Origin: Solwaraspora sp. WMMD791
Lineage (GTDB): Bacteria > Actinomycetota > Actinomycetes > Mycobacteriales > Micromonosporaceae
NCBI RefSeq assembly: GCF_029581195.1
Contig: NZ_CP120737.1
Coordinates: forward strand, 6,177,001-6,241,000
Length of the DNA: 64,000 nt
Direction of reading: 5' to 3'
Part shown: positions 52,580-62,031 of the stretch, in pieces
Numbering within the stretch: the first letter of the stretch is position 1
Layout: the number at the start of each line of letters is the position of its first letter
Notes under the pieces: model-generated
Told to the model about the DNA's origin: nothing
What the model saw: only the letters and a program-made list of their open reading frames with translations
Databases searched by the model: none
Translations under genes and position numbers: made by a program

Positions 52580-53550
52580 CCGCCCTGTCGTTGCGGTCCG
52601 CGCGGCGGTCCGTCCCCGGCGTGTACGTGGCGCTGGCCCTCACCCTGATCACCGGCTCGCTGATCGTCACGATCGACGGTGGTCAGCTGTTCAACCAGTC
52701 GACGACGGTGAGCCTGCTGCACGTCGCCGCCGGGCTGGGGCTGGTCGCGGTCGGCCAGACCCTGGTCGTCCTCGGCGGCTCGCTCGACCTGTCCGTGGCG
52801 TACGTGGTGAGCCTGACCACCCTGGTCGCCGCGGAGACGATGAACGGTCGCGACAGCGGGCTGCTGCCCGGCGTCGGCCTGGCGCTCACCGTCAGCGCCG
52901 CCGTCGGACTGGCCAACGGACTGCTCGTCACCCGGCTGCGGATCAACTCGTTCATCGCGACCCTGGGCGTCGGGCTGCTACTCAAGGGCTACCTCGACAA
53001 CGGCTACGACGGCCCGGCCGGCAGCACCGCACCGACGCTCGTGCAGACCCTCGGCTACCAGCGCGTCGGTCCCGTACCGCTGTCCTTCCTGCTGCTGATC
53101 GCCGTCACCGGGGCGTGCTGGTTCGTCCTTTCCCGGACCCGGTTCGGTCACCACCTGATCGCGGTCGGCGGCGACCCCCAGGTCGCCAGACTCTCCGGCG
53201 TGCGCACCGACCGGGTCCTGGTCACCGCCCATGTGCTCTGTTCACTGTGCGCCGGGCTCGCCGGGATCTACCTGGCCAGCCGGCTGGGCTCGGGCGCGCC
53301 CCGGGTAGGCACCGAAGGCCTCTACGACCTGGAGTCGATCGCGGCGGTGGTCATCGGCGGCACCGCCCTCGCCGGCGGACGCGGTGGTGTCGTCGGCACC
53401 GTCGGTGGCGTACTGCTGCTCGCCAGCATCGACGCCATCTTCAACCAGCTCGAGGTCGACGCCTTCTTCAAGCAGGTGATCCGGGGTGCCGTCATCATCG
53501 CCGCCGTCGCCATCTACGCCCACCGGGCGATGCGAAAGGCGGCCCGCTGA
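52576..53550 (+). CDS. Sugar ABC importer permease 1 (RbsC type)
   Basis: A 324-residue permease with about nine TM helices. The RbsC hallmarks are the GLVAVGQTLVVLGGSLDLSV segment (about 55-75), LRINSFIATLGV and the coupling-loop sequence FGHHLIAVGGDPQVARLSGV (about 194-213). GGTALAGGRGGVVGTVGG near 261-278 is the conserved C-terminal motif. GTG start overlapping the ATPase stop. It pairs with the second permease as a heterodimer. Confidence 0.92.
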   Translation: MTALSLRSARRSVPGVYVALALTLITGSLIVTIDGGQLFNQSTTVSLLHVAAGLGLVAVGQTLVVLGGSLDLSVAYVVSLTTLVAAETMNGRDSGLLPGVGLALTVSAAVGLANGLLVTRLRINSFIATLGVGLLLKGYLDNGYDGPAGSTAPTLVQTLGYQRVGPVPLSFLLLIAVTGACWFVLSRTRFGHHLIAVGGDPQVARLSGVRTDRVLVTAHVLCSLCAGLAGIYLASRLGSGAPRVGTEGLYDLESIAAVVIGGTALAGGRGGVVGTVGGVLLLASIDAIFNQLEVDAFFKQVIRGAVIIAAVAIYAHRAMRKAAR

Positions 53551-53552
53551 CC

Positions 53553-54530
53553 ATGCAGACCGTCCCGCGCCGCCTGGCGCCGCCGCGATGGATGCCTACC
53601 GGTGGCGTCCTGCCGATCCTCGCGATTCTCGCGGTACTCCTGGTCCTCGTCGCCATCCGCCAGCCGGGCTTTCTGGCCCCGGCGTCGCTGATGTCGTTCC
53701 TCGGCCGCTCGGCGCCGATCATCCTGCTCGCCGCCGGACAGTACTTCGTGATCGTCTCCGGCGAGTTCGACCTGTCCGTCGGTGCCCTGGTCACCGCGCA
53801 GGTCGTGGTCGCCGCCCGGATCATCGACAGCGACCCGGCACGGACCTGGCCGGCGGTGCTGGTGCTGCTCGGCGGCGGCGCGCTCGTCGGGTTGGTCAAC
53901 GGTCTGATCGTGACGCGCCTGCGGGTGCCCTCGTTCATCACCACGCTCGGCATGTTCCTGATCCTGGTGGGTGCGGTCTACCTGTGGTCCAACGGTGCCC
54001 CCAAGGGCGGGTTCTCCGAGGAGTTCCGGCAGTTCGGCCGACGTGCGGTCGAGGACGTACCGGTACTGGGCAGGGTCCCGTACGCGTTGCTGATCCTGTT
54101 GGTCCTCGCGGCGACGGCCGTGCTGCTGACGCGGTCCGACTTCGGCCGGATCCTGATCGCCGTCGGGGACAACCCGCGCACCGCGCACCTCAGCGGCGTG
54201 CGGGTCCCGCGGGTGCGCACCATCGCCTTCGTCCTCAGCGGCCTCGCCGCCGCTGTCGCCGCCATTCTGATCGGCGGGTACAGCGGCGTCTCCTTCCAGG
54301 CCGGGGCCGGCCTGGAGTTCGGTGCCATCACCGCGGTCGTCCTCGGCGGGGTCGCCCTGGGCGGCGGCCGCGGGTCGGTCGTCGGCGCGATGCTCGGCGC
54401 GGTGACCCTCGAACTGCTCTTCGCCCTCATGAACTTCTACGGCGTCTCCGGCGCACTGCGACCGACCGTCCAGGGCGCCATCATCCTGTTCGCCGTGGCG
54501 GTCGCCACCCGGCGTTCCTCATCAAGATAA
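53553..54530 (+). CDS. Sugar ABC importer permease 2 (RbsC type)
   Basis: A 325-residue paralogue of the first permease: LLAAGQYFVIVSGEFDLSVGAL (about 59-80), LRVPSFITTLGMF, FGRILIAVGDNPRTAHLSGV and GGVALGGGRGSVVGA are at matching positions. ATG 53553 lies two bases after the previous stop; longer in-frame readings overlap that gene. The binding-protein gene follows after ten bases. Substrate specificity is not readable from the permeases. Confidence 0.92.
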   Translation: MQTVPRRLAPPRWMPTGGVLPILAILAVLLVLVAIRQPGFLAPASLMSFLGRSAPIILLAAGQYFVIVSGEFDLSVGALVTAQVVVAARIIDSDPARTWPAVLVLLGGGALVGLVNGLIVTRLRVPSFITTLGMFLILVGAVYLWSNGAPKGGFSEEFRQFGRRAVEDVPVLGRVPYALLILLVLAATAVLLTRSDFGRILIAVGDNPRTAHLSGVRVPRVRTIAFVLSGLAAAVAAILIGGYSGVSFQAGAGLEFGAITAVVLGGVALGGGRGSVVGAMLGAVTLELLFALMNFYGVSGALRPTVQGAIILFAVAVATRRSSSR

Positions 54531-54540
54531 GGGGATTCTG

Positions 54541-55725
54541 GTGAAACATCGCATGACCGTGCTGGCCACGGTGACGCTGCTCGCCGTCGCCGGCTGCGCC
54601 ACGGACCAACCGCCCGCAGCCAGCTCGGGCGCGTCGTCGGCACCGGCGGGAACGGGCACCGGCGACCAGTCGAAGTTCTTCGTGCAGGCCGACTACGACA
54701 ACGAACTCGCGCTGCTCGACGCCACCCCGACCGGACCGGCGGACAAGCCATGGGAGCAGGTGCTCAACCCGACGATGGTGGACACGGCGACGTTCGCGAA
54801 GCCCGGCCCGTACCGAATCTGCTTCTCCAACGCCGCGCTGAACAACCCGTGGCGTCAGGTCGGGTTCAAGACCATGCAGGCCGAGGTGGAGGCACAGGCG
54901 GACCTGATCGAGGAGTTCGTCCACATCGATGCGGAAGGCAAGGACCAGAAGCAGATCGCCGACATCAACGATCTGCTCGGCAAGGACTGTGACGCGCTCA
55001 TCGTCTCGCCGAACACCACCGCCACCCTCACCCCGGCGGTCGAGGCGGCCTGCCGTACCGGTCTGCCGGTCATCGTCTTCGACCGGGGCGTGGACACCGA
55101 CTGCCCGGTCACCTTCATCAATCCCATCGGCGGGTACGGGTTCGGCCACGTCGGTGCCGAGTTCGTCAGCCAGCGGATGGCGCCTGGCGGCAAGCTGCTC
55201 GCGCTGCGGATCCTGCCCGGCGTCGACGTGCTGGAGACCCGCTGGTCCGCCGCGAAGGTCGTCTTCGACCGGGCACAGATCGACGTCGTAGGGGTCGAGT
55301 TCACCGACGGCGACCCGGCAAAGACCAAGAAGATCGTCGACGACTACATCCAGCGGTACGGCACGATCGACGGTGTGTGGATGGACGCCGGCGCGGTCGC
55401 GGTCGCCGCGGTCGAAGCGTTCCAGGACGCCGGCAAGCCGGTGCCACCCATCAACGGTGAGGACCAGCTCGACTTCCTGAGGATCTGGAAGGACGACGGA
55501 CTCACCGCGATCGCGCCGACCTATCCGACCTACCAGTGGCGTACCCCGGTCATCGCCGCCCTGCGGGTCCTCGCCGGCCAGCAGGTGTCCGACCCGTGGA
55601 AGCTGCCGCAACCGACGATCACCCAGGAGAACCTGGACAGCTACCTCGACCCGGACATGCCGCCGCTGCACTACGCGATGTGCGGCTGCACCGGGCTGCC
55701 GGGATACCCGCAGCGGTGGAAGTAG
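54541..55725 (+). CDS. Sugar-binding lipoprotein of the ABC importer
   Basis: A 394-residue periplasmic-binding-fold (PBP1, ribose-binding type) lipoprotein. The lipobox LLAVAGC anchors it at Cys19, followed by a Ser/Ala/Gly linker. YRICFSNAALNNPWRQVGFKTMQAEVEAQA, CDALIVSPNTTATLTPAVEAA and GLPVIVFDRGVD are the domain-1 signatures; DGVWMDAGAVAVAAVEAFQ belongs to domain 2. GTG 54541 follows AAGGGG. The C-terminus has an odd CGCTG motif. With the epimerase next door, an unusual hexose or pentose is a reasonable ligand guess. Confidence 0.92.
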   Translation: MKHRMTVLATVTLLAVAGCATDQPPAASSGASSAPAGTGTGDQSKFFVQADYDNELALLDATPTGPADKPWEQVLNPTMVDTATFAKPGPYRICFSNAALNNPWRQVGFKTMQAEVEAQADLIEEFVHIDAEGKDQKQIADINDLLGKDCDALIVSPNTTATLTPAVEAACRTGLPVIVFDRGVDTDCPVTFINPIGGYGFGHVGAEFVSQRMAPGGKLLALRILPGVDVLETRWSAAKVVFDRAQIDVVGVEFTDGDPAKTKKIVDDYIQRYGTIDGVWMDAGAVAVAAVEAFQDAGKPVPPINGEDQLDFLRIWKDDGLTAIAPTYPTYQWRTPVIAALRVLAGQQVSDPWKLPQPTITQENLDSYLDPDMPPLHYAMCGCTGLPGYPQRWK

Positions 55726-55730
55726 GTCCG

Positions 55731-56621
55731 GTGTACCAGATCGGGGTGAACCCCTGGGTGTGGGCCTCGCCGGTGGACGACGCGGCCCTGGCCGAGCTGC
55801 TGCCCCGGATCGCCGGGTTCGGCTTCGACGCCGTCGAGCTGCCGATCGAGCAACCCGGCGACTGGGACCCGCACCGTACCCGGGACCTGCTCGCGGAGCT
55901 CGGGCTGACCGCGGCGGGCGTCTGCGCGGTCACCCCACCCGGCAGGGAACTGGTCGACGCCCCGCCGGCGGTGGTCGAGGCGACAGTGGCCTACCTGAAG
56001 GGCTGCGTCGACAGCGCGGTGGCCGTCGGCGCGCCGAGCGTCGGCGGGCCGGTCTACGCCTCGGTAGGTCGGACCTGGCGGATGAACTCGGCCGCCCGCG
56101 CCGCCTGCTACGCGGGATTCCGTCGGGCGCTGGCGCCGGTCGCGGACCACGCCGGCGCCCACGGCGTGTCGATCGGCGTCGAGGCGCTCAACCGGTACGA
56201 GACGAGTGTGGTCAACACGATCGGTCAGGCGGTGGAGCTGATCGACGGTCTGCCAGCCAACGTCGGGCTCATGATCGACACCTACCACATGAACATCGAG
56301 GAGGCCAACCCGTACGCCGCCGTCGCCGTCGCCGGCCCGTACATCAAACACGTCCAGGTCAGCGGCACCGACCGGGGCGCACCCGGCGCGGACCACCTGG
56401 ACTGGCCCCGCTTCCTCGCCGCCCTGACCGCGACCGGGTACCGGGGCGCGATCTGCATCGAGTCGTTCACCCCGGAGAACGCCACGATCGCGACCGCCGC
56501 CTCGATCTGGCGCCCCCTCGCCCCGTCACCCGACCGGCTCGCCTGCGACGGCCTGGCGTACCTGCGGGAAGCCCTTCGGTCCGTGCCAGATCGGCCGACG
56601 CCGGATGGCGGTGCCCGCTGA
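55731..56621 (+). CDS. Sugar 3-epimerase/isomerase (xylose-isomerase-like TIM barrel)
   Basis: A 296-residue cytosolic enzyme of the D-tagatose/D-psicose 3-epimerase group. GVEALNRYETSVVNT (Glu near 148), LMIDTYHMNIEE (Asp and His near 182-185) and ICIESFTPE (Glu near 244) give the metal ligands and the two catalytic Glu. GTG 55731 lies five bases after the binding-protein stop. It ends the importer operon and probably converts the imported ketose to a form that enters central metabolism. Confidence 0.87.
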   Translation: MYQIGVNPWVWASPVDDAALAELLPRIAGFGFDAVELPIEQPGDWDPHRTRDLLAELGLTAAGVCAVTPPGRELVDAPPAVVEATVAYLKGCVDSAVAVGAPSVGGPVYASVGRTWRMNSAARAACYAGFRRALAPVADHAGAHGVSIGVEALNRYETSVVNTIGQAVELIDGLPANVGLMIDTYHMNIEEANPYAAVAVAGPYIKHVQVSGTDRGAPGADHLDWPRFLAALTATGYRGAICIESFTPENATIATAASIWRPLAPSPDRLACDGLAYLREALRSVPDRPTPDGGAR

Positions 56622-56648
56622 CGACGACCGCCTGCGGGGACACCGTGG

Positions 56649-58727
56649 TCAGGTCGTCGCGGACCTGGGTTGATGGGGGATCGCCGCCCCGGTGGCGGGA
56701 CCGCCCTGGTAGCCGGCGGCCTGCAGGGTGAACAGTTCGGCGTACCGGCCACCGGCGGCGAGTAGTTCGTCGTGGCTGCCGGACTCCACCAGGGCTCCGG
56801 CGTGCAGGACGAAGATCCGGTCGGCGTGCCGGACGTTGGCGAGCCGGTGGGTGATCAGGATCGTCGTGGCAGTGCCCTGCCGGTCCCGGATCGCCTGGAA
56901 CAGCGCGTCCTCGGCGCGGGGATCCAGGGCCGAGGAGGGCTCGTCCATGATCAGCAGTTCGGCGTCGCGCAGGAAGCCACGGGCGGCCGTGATGCGTTGC
57001 CACTGCCCGCCGGAGAGATCCTGGCCCTTGGCGAAGGTCCGGTCGAGCAGCGTCTCGTACCCGTACGGCAGGTCGCGGATCATGTCGTGGGCGACCGCGC
57101 GGGCTGCCGCGGCCTCGATCCGACGCTGGTCGGGCTCGGCGTCGGCGTCGCCGAGGGCGATGTTGGTCGCCGCGGTGAACGGCCACTTGTGGTACTCCTG
57201 GGTGACCACGGCGATCCGGCGGCGCAGCTGGTCGAGGTCCCAGTGCTGCAGTGGTCGGCCGTTCCATTCGATGGTGCCGCCGCCGGGTGTCCGCATCGTC
57301 GCGATCATCGCGGCCAGGGTCGACTTGCCGGATCCGTTCTCGCCGACGAAGGCCACGGTCTGTCCCGCCCGGATGGTCAGCGAGACATCGTCGACGGCGG
57401 GGGCGTCCCGGTCCGGGTAGCGCAGGCTGACGCCGCGTACGGTCAGGTCCCGTAGCGGCTCGGGGGTGGCGCCGGGCGGCCGGGCACCGGCCCCGCCGGC
57501 CCCGTCAGGTCCGCCGGCCCCGTCGGCTCCGTCAGGCAGGTACGCGGCGGCGCGGGCCATGAATCCGGTGTAGTCGTTGAAGTGCTGGCCGTCGGTGTAG
57601 ACCCGGTCGACGTGCAGGGTGACCGTGGTCAGCGCCCGCTGGGCGGCCTGTACGGCGATCACGCAGGTGGCCGCTGCCGCCAACGGGATCTGCCCGCCGA
57701 CGAGCAGCAGCCCGAGCAGCACGTACACCACGCCGGTGGCCAACCCGCTGGCCAGCGACCCCACACTGGTCGTGGTGGTGACCCGCCGGGCCAGGGCGAG
57801 CTGGATGTCGGTCTCCACGCCCATCACCCGGTCGTACTGGTCCAGCAGGAACCGGCGCAGGCCGTACGAGCGCAGCTCCGGGGCGGAGACGCGCTCGGCC
57901 ATCAGCCGGTGCAGGATCCACAGCCGGCGTCGACGTACCGAGCCGGCGGTGAAGGTGCGGTAGCGCAGGTGTCCGGCCCGCAGCGAGGCCCAGGCGTTGG
58001 GCACCGTCGCGACGAGCAGGGCGACCAGCAGCAGCGGGTGGATCACGATGACGGCGACCGCCACCGCGAGCAGGCTGACCAGCCCGGCGAAGAGGTTCAT
58101 CGACGACTGCACCAGTGAGGTCGTCGCGTCGGTGCCCCGGGTGGCGCGTTCCATGTCGTCGGCGAACGCGTCGGCGTCGAACGCGTCGAGCCGTACCGCC
58201 GTGGTGACCTCGAACAGGCCGCGCTCGACCTCGCGGTCCACCCGGGGGGTGAGGCCGTTCTGGGCGTACCCGGTCGCGATGCCCAGCCCGGCCCGGATCG
58301 CGGTGACCGCGGCCAGCGCCGTCAACGCCGGCAGAGCGGCGACCACCTTGTCGGCGGTCGGGCCGCCGGCGAACAGTTCGACGAGCACCCGCTGCGTGGC
58401 GAGCAGCCCGAACGAGGCCATCGTGCCGGCACCGATCGTGGCGACCGCCACCACGGAGGTCCGCAGGCGGTCGGCCCGCCAACTGATCCGCACGGCCTCG
58501 GCGACCAGCCGGGGCAGTTCGGCGAAGACCACCATCAGGCCCGCCTCGGCCCGGGCCCGGACGCCGGTCTCCCACCACATCGCCCGCAGCTCCGGCAGCA
58601 CCGACTCTGCCCGCGGTGGGCCGGACCGGCTCGTCGCGGACGGGTTCGCTGCGGACGGGTTCGCTGCGGACGGGTTCGCCGGCTGGCCCGCCCCGGTCGG
58701 CTCGGGCGTCGTGGTCGGTGACGTCAA
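56649..58727 (-). CDS. ABC exporter with fused membrane and ATPase domains
   Basis: A 692-residue half-transporter. The N-terminus is low-complexity with three NPSAA-type repeats; the membrane domain (about 75-410) has roughly six helices; the ATPase domain has GENGSGKST (about 488-496), LSGGQWQR and LLIMDEPSSALD. Likely a homodimer exporting a lipid, peptide or secondary metabolite. TTG complementary to 58725-58727 is chosen for GAGGGAG five bases upstream. It is divergent from a SARP regulator across 171 bases, suggesting control by it. The substrate is unknown. Confidence 0.88.
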   Translation of the reverse strand: MTSPTTTPEPTGAGQPANPSAANPSAANPSATSRSGPPRAESVLPELRAMWWETGVRARAEAGLMVVFAELPRLVAEAVRISWRADRLRTSVVAVATIGAGTMASFGLLATQRVLVELFAGGPTADKVVAALPALTALAAVTAIRAGLGIATGYAQNGLTPRVDREVERGLFEVTTAVRLDAFDADAFADDMERATRGTDATTSLVQSSMNLFAGLVSLLAVAVAVIVIHPLLLVALLVATVPNAWASLRAGHLRYRTFTAGSVRRRRLWILHRLMAERVSAPELRSYGLRRFLLDQYDRVMGVETDIQLALARRVTTTTSVGSLASGLATGVVYVLLGLLLVGGQIPLAAAATCVIAVQAAQRALTTVTLHVDRVYTDGQHFNDYTGFMARAAAYLPDGADGAGGPDGAGGAGARPPGATPEPLRDLTVRGVSLRYPDRDAPAVDDVSLTIRAGQTVAFVGENGSGKSTLAAMIATMRTPGGGTIEWNGRPLQHWDLDQLRRRIAVVTQEYHKWPFTAATNIALGDADAEPDQRRIEAAAARAVAHDMIRDLPYGYETLLDRTFAKGQDLSGGQWQRITAARGFLRDAELLIMDEPSSALDPRAEDALFQAIRDRQGTATTILITHRLANVRHADRIFVLHAGALVESGSHDELLAAGGRYAELFTLQAAGYQGGPATGAAIPHQPRSATT
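58636..58680. repeat. In-frame 15-bp tandem repeat, three copies
   Basis: Units at 58636-58650, 58651-58665 and 58666-58680 encode the NPSAA repeats near the N-terminus of the ABC exporter. Confidence 0.92.
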
Positions 58728-58898
58728 GGCGCTCCCTCGATCGAAGCGACAAATACCCTCGGTGTCGACAATGTTACGGAAAGCTAGAAGTGTGTGGGTG
58801 CAGGGTAGCTGGGGTACTCCCCAGTGCCCTGGTCGGTTAACGGCGTGTCTACGTCCTGTTGATCCGATGTCGACACGACGGGTCTTCACTCTGCAGAC

Positions 58899-60791
58899 GT
58901 GTCCGCGACAGCAGGCAGCCTGATCTTCGACGTGTTGGGGCCGCTGGAGGTACGGCGGTTCGGCCAGTCGGTACCGCTGGGTCCACCGCAGCGCCGTCGG
59001 CTGTTGCTGCGGCTGTTGGTTGCCGGCCCGGCGCCGGTCCAGCGAAGTCAGTTGATCGAGGACATCTGGGGTGACCGGCCGACCCCGGGAAACCTGTCGT
59101 CGTTGCACGCCCATGTCAGTCGACTGCGCTCGGCGCTGGAGCCGGGGGTACGGCGGCCAGCGGTGCTGGTCCGCGAGGGCTCCGGGTACCTGCTGCACGT
59201 CGACCCGTCCATGTTGTCGTCGGTCCGGTTCGAGGAGTCGATCCGGCGTACCCGACGGCTGCTGGCCATCGGCCGATCGGAGGCGGCCAGGGCGGAGGTC
59301 GAGGCGGCGATGAGCTGGTGGCGGGGGGCAGCCCTGGCCGACGTGGCGGACGCGCCGTTCGCCCGGGGCCTGGCCGGGCGGCTCGAGGAGGCCCGGCTGT
59401 CCGCCGAGGAGATGCGGATCGCGACGCTGCTGGCCGTCGGCGACTGTGCGACGGCGACCGCGTCGGCCCGTGCCCTGGTCGACGGTCATCCGCTGCGGGA
59501 ATCGGCCTGGGAGTTGTTGATCAAGTCGCTCTACCGCAGCGGCCGGGCCGCCGAGGCGTTGCAGCAGTACGACCGGATCCGCGCCGCACTCGTCGACGAA
59601 CTCGGCACCGAGCCGGGCCCGGCGTTGCGCAAGCTGCATCTGGCGGTGTTGCGGCAGGACATCCAGCTCGACTCCGGTGCGGCCGCCGCCGTACCTTCCG
59701 GCGACGGCGCGGGATCAGCTGGGGCTGCCGTACCGATCGGCGCGACGCCGCTGGTCGGCCGGGAATGGGCACGTAGCGTCCTTGCGCGGATGCTCGTGCG
59801 GACCGGCACCGGCCGTACGACGTGGGCCGTGGTCTCGGGCGCGTTCGGACTCGGCAAGTCGGCGTTGATGGAGCAGGTCGCCGTCGACGCCACCGCAGGC
59901 GGTTGGGACGTCGTGGTCAGCCGCCCGGTCGCGCTGCCCGGCGCGGGCCCGGAACTCACCGTCGACCGGCTGGCCAGCGAACTGGCCGGCCCGGCACCGA
60001 CCGCTGCCCTGGAGGCACCGACGGGCCACCCCGGTCCACCGGTCGGCGTCGCCGACCAGCCGGCCGACTCGCATGGGCGGTCGAGCGATCCGCGCGACAT
60101 CGACGCACTCGTTGCGCGGGTCGCGCAGCGGTGCGCCCGGCGGCACACTGTCTGGATCGTCGAGGACATCGACCTGCTCGACTCGGCGGCGCGAGCCTTC
60201 CTCGGGCGGCTCGCGGTCGGGCTGCGGAGCGTCCCGCTGACGGTGATCTGCACCGTACGCAACCCGGACGGCCCCCCCGTCGGCGAGCTGACGCTGCTGC
60301 TGACCAGGTCCGGCGCGGAGCGCATCGCGCTGGAGCCGCTCACCGTGCGCGATGTGGCGCGGTTGGCCGGGGTGGCCGACGGTACGGCGTTGGCGCGCCG
60401 TACCGGTGGGAACCCGTTCCTGGTACGCGCGGTGCTGTCGCTGCCGGCGGACGCCCGACTGGGTCGGGTGCCGCCGGCAGCGCTCAGCGCCTTCCGGGCG
60501 GTCCTACGGGATCTGCCGGCCCGCACCCGGCTGCTGCTGCGCTCCCTTGCCGATCTGCGGTACCTGGGCCAGGGCGACGGGGACCTGCGCCTCGGCCGGG
60601 GTCCGCAGGTCGACGCGGCGATGGAGGTCGGTCTGATCGCCAGGACGGCGGGAGTATCGACGGACCTCGTCGACGATCTCCTGATGCCGGCCGTGGAGGC
60701 CGGCGTGATGTCCCGCGTCGACGGCTGGCCGGTCGGCTACGCGTTCGCCTCCACCCTGCTGAGCGACGCGCTGGCCGACCGGCTCGTGTGA
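58899..60791 (+). CDS. AfsR/SARP-family transcriptional regulator with ATPase domain
   Basis: A 630-residue regulator. An OmpR-like winged helix (about 8-95: FDVLGPLEVRRFGQSVPLGPPQRRRLLLRLL, SSLHAHVSRLRSALEP) and a BTAD domain (about 100-250) form the SARP module. An AAA-type ATPase follows with a Walker A, SGAFGLGKSAL (about 311-321), and Walker B-like VWIVEDIDLL (about 418-427). It ends about 150 residues after the ATPase core, without the long TPR region of full AfsR proteins. GTG start. It is divergent from the ABC exporter, a likely target. Confidence 0.88.
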   Translation: MSATAGSLIFDVLGPLEVRRFGQSVPLGPPQRRRLLLRLLVAGPAPVQRSQLIEDIWGDRPTPGNLSSLHAHVSRLRSALEPGVRRPAVLVREGSGYLLHVDPSMLSSVRFEESIRRTRRLLAIGRSEAARAEVEAAMSWWRGAALADVADAPFARGLAGRLEEARLSAEEMRIATLLAVGDCATATASARALVDGHPLRESAWELLIKSLYRSGRAAEALQQYDRIRAALVDELGTEPGPALRKLHLAVLRQDIQLDSGAAAAVPSGDGAGSAGAAVPIGATPLVGREWARSVLARMLVRTGTGRTTWAVVSGAFGLGKSALMEQVAVDATAGGWDVVVSRPVALPGAGPELTVDRLASELAGPAPTAALEAPTGHPGPPVGVADQPADSHGRSSDPRDIDALVARVAQRCARRHTVWIVEDIDLLDSAARAFLGRLAVGLRSVPLTVICTVRNPDGPPVGELTLLLTRSGAERIALEPLTVRDVARLAGVADGTALARRTGGNPFLVRAVLSLPADARLGRVPPAALSAFRAVLRDLPARTRLLLRSLADLRYLGQGDGDLRLGRGPQVDAAMEVGLIARTAGVSTDLVDDLLMPAVEAGVMSRVDGWPVGYAFASTLLSDALADRLV

Positions 60792-60813
60792 CCCGGCCGG
60801 GGTGCCCCGGCGG

Positions 60814-61698
60814 CTATCGCAGGCGCCACTTCTGGTTCCCGGTGCCGGCGCAGGACCACAACTGCAGGCGGGTGCCGTTGCCGGTGCCGTTGTCCCGTAC
60901 GTCGACGCACCGGCCGGTGACCGTGTTCACCAGGTCGTGTGCCGCGTTCACCGTCCAGCGCTGGGCCTGGCCGCCGTTGCACCGGGCCAGTTGCAGCGGC
61001 GTCCCGTCGGCCATGCTGCCACCGGCCGCGTCCATGCACAGCCCCATCGCGCGGATCGTTCCGTCCTGCAGCGTCCACCGCTGTCCGGCGGACCCGGTGC
61101 AGTCCCAGATCTGCAGCGGCGAACCGTCGCGGCCCTGCCCACCGACCACGTCGATACATTTGTCCGCGGAGAAGCTGACGATGGCCCGGCCCTGGTTCGC
61201 CGGTGGCGCCGTGGTCCGGGGCGCCGGCGAACCGGTCGTGGTCGTGCCGCCGGCACCGTTCGCCGATGCGGTACCGCTGCCGCCGGCCGGGGTGGGCGCG
61301 GCCGCGGGCGCGTCGGTCGGGGCGTTCGCCACCGGATCGACCTGGGCCTGCCCGGAGCCGCCGGGTGCCGATTCGCCGATCGCCGGCCCGTCCGGTGCGT
61401 CGTCGGCTGCGGCGCTGGTCGACGGGTCCACGGTGGCGCCGGGTGCCGCCGTCGCGGTGCCGGTGGTCGGTCGGGCGAACGCGGTCCGGTCGACGTCCCC
61501 GGCCATCCGGTTGGCCATGAATCCGACGCCGACGACGGCGAGCGCGACCACGGCGGTGACCGCCGCGAGGATCACCACGCGGCGCAGCAGCGGTGAGCGG
61601 TGGTCGCCGCCGTCCTCGTCGTCGCTGCGCCGGGCTGACGCGGCGAAGCTGGCGGCGAACCCGCGCAGCCGGGATGTGGGTGGGATCTGCTCGCTCAC
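60814..61698 (-). CDS. Membrane-anchored ricin-type lectin protein
   Basis: A 294-residue protein with a cytoplasmic N-terminus of about 40 residues, one TM helix (about 41-63), a Pro/Ala/Ser/Thr-rich stalk (about 70-160) and a C-terminal ricin-B trefoil with three QxW-type repeats (GQRWTLQDG, AQRWTVNAA, NQKWRLR) and paired Cys. GTG complementary to 61696-61698 follows GGAGAG. It points away from the type VII secretion genes across a 333-base region. It may bind cell-wall or environmental glycans at the surface. Confidence 0.8.
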   Translation of the reverse strand: MSEQIPPTSRLRGFAASFAASARRSDDEDGGDHRSPLLRRVVILAAVTAVVALAVVGVGFMANRMAGDVDRTAFARPTTGTATAAPGATVDPSTSAAADDAPDGPAIGESAPGGSGQAQVDPVANAPTDAPAAAPTPAGGSGTASANGAGGTTTTGSPAPRTTAPPANQGRAIVSFSADKCIDVVGGQGRDGSPLQIWDCTGSAGQRWTLQDGTIRAMGLCMDAAGGSMADGTPLQLARCNGGQAQRWTVNAAHDLVNTVTGRCVDVRDNGTGNGTRLQLWSCAGTGNQKWRLR

Positions 61699-61823
61699 TG
61701 GTCTGCTCTCCAACGGAGGTGGTCGAGCCGGGGCGCGGCCGAGTGGTCGTCGGAGCGCTGGCCCGCCGATCGGGGACATCGTCCGAGGCCCGAGGAATTT
61801 ATAGCACCCGCGCCACGCTCGTG

Positions 61824-61866
61824 CGGTAGCCGTCGGCCGGTGCGGATCACCGGCCGACTGCTACCG
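61824..61866. promoter_or_regulatory. Long hairpin in the lectin / type VII intergenic region
   Basis: Arms 61824-61842 and 61848-61866 pair over 19 bases with one mismatch and a five-base loop. The rest of 61699-62031 has no gene but carries three CGACAAGA direct repeats (61915-61965 area). The hairpin could be a terminator, an mRNA leader structure or an operator. Confidence 0.4.
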
Positions 61867-62031
61867 CGGAATCCGGTCGAAGATCTGCCGGAGTATCCGT
61901 CGGTGGCAGGTGATCGACAAGACATTCGACCGCTCGGCGGGCGGGCGACAAGAAATCGACAAGAAGCGTCCGGCAGGATCGCCCGGAGTGCCCGGCGTGC
62001 CCTCGCGTGGGCTGCTGTTGTGAGGAGCGCA

